DNA of 21,438 bases from JBEBXQ01 sp040391535 (lineage in GTDB: Bacteria; Bacteroidota; Bacteroidia; Cytophagales; Spirosomataceae). This document shows, piece after piece, positions 8,304-15,174 of the stretch (the first letter of the stretch is position 1; the number at the start of each line of letters is the position of its first letter). The DNA lies in the NCBI GenBank assembly GCA_040391535.1, contig JBEBXQ010000089.1:1-21438 (forward strand). Reading direction: 5' to 3'. The notes beneath the pieces are model-generated. The model worked only from the letters and a program-made list of their open reading frames with translations. It searched no databases and had not been told where the DNA came from. The position numbers were made by a program, and so were the translations under genes.

Positions 8304-9797
8304 ATGAAGAAGTTATTATATAATATACTGATAACGTTGAGTATCACTACGGTTTTCAACGCCTGCACCGATCTGGTGTCAGAAGACTTTTCCAATATTG
8401 ATCCTGGGTTTTTTCCTGCAAACGATAATGATGCCGTTGCTTTGGTGACGGCTTGTTATAATCCGTTCTCTGCCGGGGGGTACTCAGGATACTGGAGCAG
8501 TGCCGATGTGGGTTTTCATGTAATGTCTGAAATGGCTACGGATATACTGGACTGTCAGTGGGGTGCTGATCCCTGGGCCCCGGTGGTCTCCTTCAACTGG
8601 CATGCTAACTGGAGACCGGTAACCAATTTTTACCTGCGTTATCAGCATATCAGCCGGATAACACTGACTATTCATCGCATTGAAAATCTTGATATGAAGG
8701 ATAAGGCGTTGCAGACAAGGCTTATTGCCGAGTGTAAAGTGCTGCGTGGCTGGCTGGCCTATATGCTGTATGATCTCTACGGGCCGGTACCTCTGGCGAC
8801 GGTAGAACAGTTGCAGAACCCGCTGGAAGATGCGCAGATACCACGTGCGACGGAAGAAGAAATGCAGCGGTTTATCGAAACCAATCTGACCGAAGCCTTA
8901 AATTCCGGTGCACTGCCGCCGCGGGCTGAAGGCAACAATTACGGAAGGGTCTCAGCGGCACTTTGTCATACCCTGCTGATGAAGCACTATATGCTGACAA
9001 AGCAATGGAGCAAAGCCGTGACGGAAGGCCGTGAATTGCAGAAAGCAGACTATGGTCTGGGGCTCATGGATAACTATAAAGACATCTTTACACTTGGAAA
9101 CGAAGGAAACCGGGAGATTATCCATGCCGCTACATCATCTTTGTCCACCAATTCTACCCTATGGCTTGCCCATGTGCTGCCCGGGCCGTATCCGACACAG
9201 AACCCGGCCATACAAAAATGGGGAGGGTACCGGATGGTCTGGAAATATTTCAATACCTATGACCCGGCTGATAGACGCCTGGAAGTGATCAGCGGGAAAT
9301 TTACCGGAACCGACGGAGTGGTATATAGTGAACAGAATCCGGGCATTCCTCTGGCTAAAGGGGCTATTCCTGTTAAAGTCGGAGAAGATCCGGGCTCTAC
9401 AGGAGAAGCGAGTGGCCTGGATTGGGTAATCTACCGCTATGCTGATGTGCTGACTCTTCTGGGCGAAGCGATGGTAAGAAATGAAAACGCCGTAACTCAG
9501 GAAGCCATTCATTTGCTGAACAGCGTTCGTGTCAGAGCGGGGCTCCCGGCTTATACAGAGGCTGATTTTCCTTCCGTACAGGTTTATCTGGAGAAGGTGC
9601 TGAAAGAGCGCGGACATGAATTATTTTGCGAGGGAGCACGTCGCTCAGACCTGATCCGCCATTCAAAATACCAGGCTGCGGCTGAATTTAAAGGATATGG
9701 TGATACCTATCGTCCTGATGTATTCGAACGGTGGCCTCTGCCGCAAAGAGTGATTGACGAAGGGAAAGGCGCTGTCATCCAGAATCCCGGATACTAA
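8304..9797 (+). CDS. SusD/RagB-like glycan-binding surface lipoprotein
   Basis: The 497-residue protein has a lipoprotein signal with the lipidated cysteine at residue 21 (FNAC), followed by acidic residues (TDLVSEDF) of the kind linked to surface export in Bacteroidota. Family features are an N-terminal helix-rich region with CYNPF and the TPR-like CKVLRGWLAYMLYDLYGPVPL near residues 145-165. The C-terminal SusD block is near 370-455, with VIYRYADVLTLLGEAM, LLNSVRVRAGLPAY and ERGHELFCEGARRSDLIRH. It acts at the cell surface as the binding lid of the SusC transporter encoded eight bases upstream, with which it is certainly co-transcribed. Length is typical for the family. Confidence 0.95.
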   Translation: MKKLLYNILITLSITTVFNACTDLVSEDFSNIDPGFFPANDNDAVALVTACYNPFSAGGYSGYWSSADVGFHVMSEMATDILDCQWGADPWAPVVSFNWHANWRPVTNFYLRYQHISRITLTIHRIENLDMKDKALQTRLIAECKVLRGWLAYMLYDLYGPVPLATVEQLQNPLEDAQIPRATEEEMQRFIETNLTEALNSGALPPRAEGNNYGRVSAALCHTLLMKHYMLTKQWSKAVTEGRELQKADYGLGLMDNYKDIFTLGNEGNREIIHAATSSLSTNSTLWLAHVLPGPYPTQNPAIQKWGGYRMVWKYFNTYDPADRRLEVISGKFTGTDGVVYSEQNPGIPLAKGAIPVKVGEDPGSTGEASGLDWVIYRYADVLTLLGEAMVRNENAVTQEAIHLLNSVRVRAGLPAYTEADFPSVQVYLEKVLKERGHELFCEGARRSDLIRHSKYQAAAEFKGYGDTYRPDVFERWPLPQRVIDEGKGAVIQNPGY

Positions 9798-9869
9798 AAT
9801 TAAACTGATTTATCAACATTGTATTTTGACCGGCCTTACCACCGTGAAAAAATACTTAACCCTAATAGT

Positions 9870-10979
9870 ATGAAGTATAAAGCGTTTTTAACAATCGGTA
9901 TCGTATTTTTATTAATGGCATTTCATTCCCCGTCAACAGGTCAGATGAGCGACCAGGGAATTTTTGTTCCGGATTGGAGACCCGAACGGTGGAAAGAGCT
10001 GCCGCAAAACCCGCTTATTGACCCGGAGGGGTCCGGATTGCCGGAACTGGTGATTGGTGATCCGCAGATTCTGACACCCGGAGAATTTGATAACCAATGG
10101 CATGCGTTTTATCATGGGTTTTCTCACGATGAAAAAGGCTGGCACACGTGGTTTTTTCATTCAGTTTCGGAAGACGGACTTAGCTGGAAGGAAGTTTTTC
10201 GTGAAGAAGGAGAAGTAGGTATTCAATATCTTTTCAGTGACGGAGAGCGTTGGATACAGTATTATACAGCCACTACCAATGCTACCGGAAATAAGGAACT
10301 GAAGAAGAAATATGATACCATTATTCGCGCAAGAACGACAACTGATTTTGTCCATTGGTCGGCACCTGTTGACCTTATTATGCCGGATATGCCCAGGGAG
10401 CGTGAAGGGTCAGGAGTGGAGGCACGGAATCCCTGTGTGATACAATTGCCCGATGGCCGTTACCGGATGTATTACAGTGCGGGTATGGTCTTTTTGCAGG
10501 ACGCAGGGTATGGCGAACCCAAATATATTTTCTGTGCTGAAGCAGATAACCCGCTTGGACCGTTCATCAAAAAAGAAGAACCGGTGCTGGCTCCTGACGT
10601 AAATCTTCCATTCCGCAATTACGGATGCGGAGGTTTTAAAGTATTTGGTTACAAAGACGGATACATAGCGTTTTATAATCCCATTTATATTGACAGGCAA
10701 CAGCAATCCCGTTCTGAAATACGCATGTTGCACAGTAAAGACGGGTTGACCTGGAAAGAAGCAGATTATAATCCGATCGTTAAGCCTGAACCCTCCATCC
10801 CCTGGCGATCGGCCATTATTTATCAGCTGGATGTGGTCCCCTGGGACGGTGCGTTGTTCATGTATTTTAATGCACGCGAAGGCTGGCGGGGAGGAGCGGA
10901 ACGTATTGGCGCGCTGAAAATGGATTTAAAGGGAGAAACACCGTTGGTGAAATTAAGAAAACCTATTAAGAAGGAATGA
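9870..10979 (+). CDS. Secreted five-bladed beta-propeller glycosidase-like protein (GH43/GH32-type fold)
   Basis: The ATG at 9870 places a clean signal peptide first (MKYKAFLTIGIVFLLMAF, cleavage near STGQ at 22-25). An in-frame ATG at 9819 would add 17 polar residues in front and is less likely. The mature protein shows propeller-blade repeats: SEDGLSWKE (99-107) and SKDGLTWKEADYNPIV (289 onward), TTTDFVHWSAP (157-166) and YRMYYSAG (198-205). The acidic GDPQI at 63-67 sits where GH43/GH32-type enzymes place their first aspartate. At 184-188 the protein has EARNP, where GH32 relatives have RDP. The fold assignment is good, the family uncertain. As the first gene after susD it probably trims the imported or bound glycan, though a non-catalytic binding role is possible. 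Its stop overlaps the next gene by four bases. Confidence 0.75.
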   Translation: MKYKAFLTIGIVFLLMAFHSPSTGQMSDQGIFVPDWRPERWKELPQNPLIDPEGSGLPELVIGDPQILTPGEFDNQWHAFYHGFSHDEKGWHTWFFHSVSEDGLSWKEVFREEGEVGIQYLFSDGERWIQYYTATTNATGNKELKKKYDTIIRARTTTDFVHWSAPVDLIMPDMPREREGSGVEARNPCVIQLPDGRYRMYYSAGMVFLQDAGYGEPKYIFCAEADNPLGPFIKKEEPVLAPDVNLPFRNYGCGGFKVFGYKDGYIAFYNPIYIDRQQQSRSEIRMLHSKDGLTWKEADYNPIVKPEPSIPWRSAIIYQLDVVPWDGALFMYFNAREGWRGGAERIGALKMDLKGETPLVKLRKPIKKE

Positions 10980-11653
10980 TCAGAATCTGTGCGATAATAT
11001 TGGGCCTGATGGCAGCAGGGTGTAAGGAGGCGGAAGAATATAGCGTTAACCTGATAGAAGATGGAGCGATAGTACTGGATGGAAAAGCAGAGGAGAAGGA
11101 GTGGAAAACCGCTCCTTCTATCTCTTCCTTTATGAACCCATGGAATAAGGACGTTAATCCTGAAACGGCTCTGATGCTGTTGAAAGACAGTGAATTTCTG
11201 TATTTTTATTTTGACGCAAAGGATGAGGAAATAGTTATTCACGTAGATTTCTCCAAAGAAAGAGATGTCGAAAAGGAAGATAGAGTAGAGTTATTTCTGT
11301 CAAAAGACGCAAAGATGTCTACGTATTACTGTTTTGAAACTGATGCCTTGGGGAGGACTTTATCTTATGAGGCAAATCATTACAGAAAATTGCGATTTGA
11401 TTGGGATGTGCCGGAGGGGTATCGGGTGAAATCCCGGAGATACGAGGGGGGCTATGCTATTGAAGGAGCTATACCATTATCGTTTATTATTAGTCTTGCC
11501 AATCAGAAAGAATTGTATTTTGGTGCATATCGTGCAGAATTTTCAATGGTAAATGATTCTATCGTTGAAAATTGGTTAACATGGATTAATCCGAATACCC
11601 CATTCCCTGATTTTCATGTACCTGCTACTCTGGGGAAATTGTATTGGAAATAA
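10976..11653 (+). CDS. CBM9-like carbohydrate-binding lipoprotein
   Basis: The 225-residue protein begins with a short lipoprotein signal, LMAAGC, with the lipid-bearing cysteine at residue 16. The rest resembles the carbohydrate-binding family 9-like fold. An early IVLDGKAEEKEWKTAP strand, FLYFYFDAKDEEIVIHV, DRVELFLSKD and the closing NPNTPFPDFHVPATLGKLYW are characteristic. It probably binds sugar in the envelope for the neighbouring propeller protein. Its ATG lies inside the stop of that gene (ATGA), which points to translational coupling. The gene is much AT-richer than its neighbours: three 60-base blocks counted here give about 30-37 percent GC, against about 58 percent in a sampled susC block, which suggests separate acquisition. 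It ends the plus-strand locus, and no terminator is visible before the convergent genes. Confidence 0.8.
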   Translation: MIRICAIILGLMAAGCKEAEEYSVNLIEDGAIVLDGKAEEKEWKTAPSISSFMNPWNKDVNPETALMLLKDSEFLYFYFDAKDEEIVIHVDFSKERDVEKEDRVELFLSKDAKMSTYYCFETDALGRTLSYEANHYRKLRFDWDVPEGYRVKSRRYEGGYAIEGAIPLSFIISLANQKELYFGAYRAEFSMVNDSIVENWLTWINPNTPFPDFHVPATLGKLYWK

Positions 11654-11695
11654 AACTTATCTTTTTGGTTGGTGCCCTTGGTTGCGGCATTCCCA

Positions 11696-12478
11696 TTACT
11701 GCGCTGTATAACCTCCGTCGATCACAACAGGCTGTCCTGTAATTCCTGACGCGGCATCAGAGGCCAGAAAAAGGGCGGTTTGGGCTATTTCTTCGAGTGT
11801 TATTAATCTTTTCTGCGGAACCAACGGGAAAATCACCTCTTCCAGAATCCGGTTTTCGGTAGTATTGCGGGTTTTGGCAAGGTCTTTGAACTGGCCGCGT
11901 ACCAGGGGGGTGTCTACATAACCCGGACAGATGGCATTGGCCGTGATACCAAAAGCCGCACCCTCCAGGGCCGTTACTTTGGTGAGGCCGATCAGGCCGT
12001 GCTTGGCACTGTTATAAGCCGATTTTCCGGCAAAGCCAATGAGGCCATTAATGGAGGCCATGTTGATGATCCGGCCGTACTGCTGTTTTTTCATGACGGG
12101 TAAAATTTCCCGGATCAGCATAAACGGGGCCGTCAGCATGACCCGGATCATTTGCTCAAATTTCTCTACCGGGAAATCCTCGATCAGGGAAACATACTGT
12201 AATCCTGCATTATTGATCAGAATATCAACGGTTCCGAACCGCCGGATGGTCAGCGCTACCGCTTCCTGAATGTCTTTCTGACTGGTCACATCACATACCA
12301 CAGCCTCTGTATCAAACCCTTTATCCTGCAGCAAACGGCATTCTTTTTGCAGTAACGGAAGGTCTCGGTCCGTCATCATGACTTTTATATCAGCGGCCGC
12401 AAAATGACCGGCAATCGCCAGCCCGATACCACTTGCGGCGCCAGTAATAAGGAGTACTTTTCTTGGTGAATCTGACAT
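11696..12478 (-). CDS. 3-hydroxybutyrate dehydrogenase-like SDR oxidoreductase
   Basis: The chosen start (ATG at 12476-12478) gives 260 residues, the length of characterised 3-hydroxybutyrate dehydrogenases, and puts family residues at their usual numbers. An in-frame ATG at 12526 would add 16 residues before the fold. Visible are the NAD-binding TGAASGIG (12-19), NNAG (89-92), Ser142, Tyr155 and Lys159 of the active site, and the substrate-pocket residues Gln94, Lys152 and Gln196. The CPGYVDTPLV and VPQKRL stretches are typical of the family. Three positions differ from the Pseudomonas enzyme: the tetrad Asn114 is Met, His144 is Asn, and Trp257 is Tyr. As I recall, some Bacillus-type relatives share these changes, so the true substrate may be another hydroxy acid or sugar derivative. 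It is cytoplasmic, has no signal, and lies after the hairpin terminator of the upstream gene; a near-match TATTTTG around 12536-12542 could be its own promoter. Confidence 0.85.
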   Translation of the reverse strand: MSDSPRKVLLITGAASGIGLAIAGHFAAADIKVMMTDRDLPLLQKECRLLQDKGFDTEAVVCDVTSQKDIQEAVALTIRRFGTVDILINNAGLQYVSLIEDFPVEKFEQMIRVMLTAPFMLIREILPVMKKQQYGRIINMASINGLIGFAGKSAYNSAKHGLIGLTKVTALEGAAFGITANAICPGYVDTPLVRGQFKDLAKTRNTTENRILEEVIFPLVPQKRLITLEEIAQTALFLASDAASGITGQPVVIDGGYTAQ

Positions 12479-12557
12479 ACGGGGCGTTTTGAGAAATTCC
12501 ATTCCTACCAATGCACTATAAAGCATGATCTGTTTGCAAAATACCCTCCGGAAGGGA

Positions 12558-12581
12558 AACCCCGGCTATCTGGCCGGGGTT
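12558..12581 (-). terminator. Hairpin terminator overlapping the deacetylase stop codon
   Basis: Read on the minus strand, the perfect 9-base arms AACCCCGGC and GCCGGGGTT enclose a six-base loop CAGATA. The stop codon of the deacetylase gene (12566-12568) falls inside the structure. The T-run after it is short (TTT including the arm), so strength is uncertain, but the GC-rich stem at a gene end fits intrinsic termination. Confidence 0.65.
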
Positions 12582-13804
12582 AAAACGATTTTACGAAGGT
12601 CCAGAAGACCAACTTTAATGTCATCCACATCGGAGCCGAAAACCAGCTTCTGACGGCCTGCTTCCAGTTTAATCCTCCCGATCTTCTGTTCTTTGAAGGT
12701 TTCCCACGACCCGGTTTTTCCGATGGTTCCGGTGATTTTGCCAGTCGGAGATTTTAAATAATAGGGATTCCCGGCTGTCTTATCATCTACAGACCATTCA
12801 AGGGATACGTCATAACTGCCGGCCTTTTTTACATCTACATTCCATTCTACACGATCTTTTGCCGTAAACCAGCCGAAGGCAAGCCATTCAGGCATATAGG
12901 CGATTTTGGGGCCTACACCTTTTCCTTTCTGAGCCGAAAGCACATACTGATTTCCGGTATCAGGGGAAATAATTTCAGGGATATTAATGATTCCCTCCGC
13001 TCTTTTTTCTTTCACATATTCAGCAATAGTTCCCATCGGAGCCAGCCAGATCCCGTTTGCAGGGTCCTGTGCATATTGAATGACTTTTTCCAAAGCGGCC
13101 AGCCGGGTGGTCTGATTACCGGATGTGGTGGTTTCATGACCGGCCAGGATCAGCCACTGACGGGCATTGGCAGCCTGTTGGATCAGGGGCAGAATTTCTT
13201 CGAAATCTCTTCCATCCATCTCCATTCCGGTTAATTGTGCCATATCTGCATAATTGGCATCTGTCGGTGCTTCATCGCGCCAGGTACGGCCTGCCAGGAA
13301 TAATTCATCTATTACCGGGACAAAACTTTGCGTGTTTTTGCCACGGCCCACATAAGTCAGGCCGCAGGGGTATGCATAGACTTTAGGCGTAACACCCAGC
13401 AGTTTTTCCACCTGTTTGTTGGCTTCAATCAGCTCATTTCTCATATCATCCAGGGTGTAGGTTTCCAGGGCTCGGTTCCGCGACCAGGTGAAATTGCCAC
13501 TGCAAGGGTGATATACCGAGTGATTACCCATTTCATGACCGTTCGCTACGGCCTTTTTCCAGTTGGGCAGATCTTTTTCCACATTGGAGGGGACGATGAA
13601 AAAGGTAGCTTTTGCATTATACCTGTCGAGCAGATCCGTCCCTTCTTTCGGATTGGTAAGACGGGCATCGTCAAATGTAAGGCTAATGGCCATTTTCTTT
13701 CCTTCAGGCCATGGGAAAGGCAGGATTTTATCCTGTGCGTATGATTGCAAAGTGCCGTAGCACAGGGTGAGTAAAAGGCTGAGTTTAATTTGAAATCGCT
13801 TCAT
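12566..13804 (-). CDS. Secreted NodB-type polysaccharide deacetylase (CE4) with C-terminal beta-sandwich domain
   Basis: The 412-residue protein has a signal peptide (cleavage near SYAQ at 21-24). A CE4 domain follows, with TFDDA (43-47, base and metal aspartates), the zinc motif HSVYH (95-99), AYPCG (144-148) in place of the usual arginine-bearing RPPYG motif, TWRDE (174-178), and LAGHE (230-234). These enzymes remove acetyl groups from amino sugars or xylan; metal ligands are intact here. Residues about 275-412 form a second domain with ITGTIGKTGSWETF and EAGRQKLVFG, resembling the carbohydrate-binding-like modules attached to Bacteroidota enzymes. It probably acts in the periplasm or at the surface. 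It follows the ceramidase-like gene by 31 bases and ends the transcript at a hairpin. Substrate is unknown. Confidence 0.88.
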   Translation of the reverse strand: MKRFQIKLSLLLTLCYGTLQSYAQDKILPFPWPEGKKMAISLTFDDARLTNPKEGTDLLDRYNAKATFFIVPSNVEKDLPNWKKAVANGHEMGNHSVYHPCSGNFTWSRNRALETYTLDDMRNELIEANKQVEKLLGVTPKVYAYPCGLTYVGRGKNTQSFVPVIDELFLAGRTWRDEAPTDANYADMAQLTGMEMDGRDFEEILPLIQQAANARQWLILAGHETTTSGNQTTRLAALEKVIQYAQDPANGIWLAPMGTIAEYVKEKRAEGIINIPEIISPDTGNQYVLSAQKGKGVGPKIAYMPEWLAFGWFTAKDRVEWNVDVKKAGSYDVSLEWSVDDKTAGNPYYLKSPTGKITGTIGKTGSWETFKEQKIGRIKLEAGRQKLVFGSDVDDIKVGLLDLRKIVLTPAR

Positions 13805-13835
13805 AAATTCAATTGATTAAAGGCAGAATAAAATA

Positions 13836-15152
13836 CTATTTGCTGTTCATTTTTCCGTGCATATAGTTCAGAACACCTTCCGTAAGGTCTTTGGCTGCGG
13901 CCGGTGTATAGGGAGAGACGGTGGGTTCGTAGCCGCCGTATTTCCATTCCTCTTCTGTCAGCAGGTAACCCAACCAGCCGTTTCCGTATCCGAAATAGAA
14001 AGTATAAGGGAAAGGGGAGCGGTCTCTGATTTCATTGGAAATCTCACAGAATAATTCAAGCGGTGCACTCCAGATGGCAATATCATCATTGATTTTTAAA
14101 AACCGGACCGGTAATTTAACAACGTGCGTACCATTGGCTAACGTTTTGGTATAATTACCCAGGTCACTGGTCCACTTTAATCCTTCCTTTCTTGGTGTTT
14201 CTATAGTAATACCTCCGGCATTAAGCTTTACCTCGCTGGTGGTGGAAAGGATGGTTTTGTGGGCAGCAATAATTTTATCCCCCAGCATGGCTTTGAACTG
14301 ATTGAGGTGACCTGCTCCAGGAGAAGGATAGACACTGTAGATCGGAGCAATGTTACCGGCAGCACCGTTGATATACAGCATGGGAGCGCCAATCTGTTCT
14401 TCAACATATTCGGCTACAATACCCGGACCATCGCCGCTGATGTGCAGGTTCGCTCCGCTCATGACGGTACCGTGCATGGCATAATTAGCGATCAGTGCGA
14501 TGGGCGTTTTGTCTTCTTTTTCAATTCTTAATAACCCGATTCTTCTGTCCACCGGCCCGTCGGGGTTCATTCCAAGACTTGTGCGGCCGTCAATTTCACG
14601 GGCTCTGCGGTTCATATTGGCCTGCGAATATCCCCATCCGGCTCCCAGTCGTGCCGGTTGCAATTGATTAAGTCCCTGCTCAATGGCATCCAGTAATTTG
14701 GTTTCTACTTCGGCAGTATAGGCTTTATCGTACTGATGCGTGTAACGTTCGCCCAGAAAGGCCTCAGGTAAACCCGGCGGGCCGACTTCCGGGGCGGAAT
14801 GGGTATGAGTAACGGTCCACCAGAAGTTGACGGCAGGAATTTTGAAACGCTTGCTTACCATTTCAGCCACCTTATCATATTCTGAAGGAGATACCAGACA
14901 AATATCGGACGACACCAGGATGAACGGGTTTTTGCCATCATGTAAAACCACCACCCGGTGATAGATTTTATCATGTACACCAGTGGAAACACGGGCCTGA
15001 TACCCCAGTAAATTCTGAGGGCGGTCGGGTGTTATATCGACCTTCACGACGGAGGCCTTAAAGGACTGAGCCTGCACGTTTCCAAGGCAAAAGATACCTG
15101 AGAGTATACATAAAAAAGGGAATAAGACTAATTGAAAAGGTTTCATAATCAT
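13836..15152 (-). CDS. Neutral/alkaline ceramidase-like secreted protein
   Basis: The 438-residue protein has a signal peptide (cleavage near VQAQ at 26-29) and the N-terminal domain of neutral/alkaline non-lysosomal ceramidases. Present are VDITP (38-42), the metal-binding THTHS (115-119, His116 and His118), YAMHGTVMSG (His217) and DRRIGLLRI. Glu346 and the tyrosines of GYLLTEEEWKYGGYE (385-399) sit where the remaining zinc ligands are expected. The catalytic serine of ceramidases, in a GDxSPN segment, appears to be alanine here (GNIAP, Ala259). Many bacterial homologues of this domain therefore cannot be assumed to cut ceramide. The start could also be the second ATG (15144-15146), giving MKPFQL; the signal peptide is unaffected. 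It lies 22 bases after the haem-protein gene and 31 before the deacetylase gene, so it is surely in the same operon. Confidence 0.85.
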   Translation of the reverse strand: MIMKPFQLVLFPFLCILSGIFCLGNVQAQSFKASVVKVDITPDRPQNLLGYQARVSTGVHDKIYHRVVVLHDGKNPFILVSSDICLVSPSEYDKVAEMVSKRFKIPAVNFWWTVTHTHSAPEVGPPGLPEAFLGERYTHQYDKAYTAEVETKLLDAIEQGLNQLQPARLGAGWGYSQANMNRRAREIDGRTSLGMNPDGPVDRRIGLLRIEKEDKTPIALIANYAMHGTVMSGANLHISGDGPGIVAEYVEEQIGAPMLYINGAAGNIAPIYSVYPSPGAGHLNQFKAMLGDKIIAAHKTILSTTSEVKLNAGGITIETPRKEGLKWTSDLGNYTKTLANGTHVVKLPVRFLKINDDIAIWSAPLELFCEISNEIRDRSPFPYTFYFGYGNGWLGYLLTEEEWKYGGYEPTVSPYTPAAAKDLTEGVLNYMHGKMNSK

Positions 15153-15174
15153 ATTGGTTTGGTCAGGAATAGTG

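Noticed and set aside
9159..9617. 152-codon minus-strand open frame inside the susD gene
   Set aside because: It lies fully opposite a conserved SusD coding region; no motif or start signal supports it.
9819..9869. Upstream ATG extending the propeller protein by 17 residues
   Set aside because: The extension is polar and would bury the clean signal peptide that starts at 9870.
10823..11242. 139-codon minus-strand frame across the propeller/CBM9 junction
   Set aside because: It crosses two convincing genes on the other strand and shows no domain.
11654..11695. Possible bidirectional terminator between the convergent genes
   Set aside because: The 42 bases contain a T-run but no stem of useful length.
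13328..13744. 138-codon plus-strand open frame inside the deacetylase gene
   Set aside because: It mirrors the CE4 motifs on the opposite strand and has no family features.
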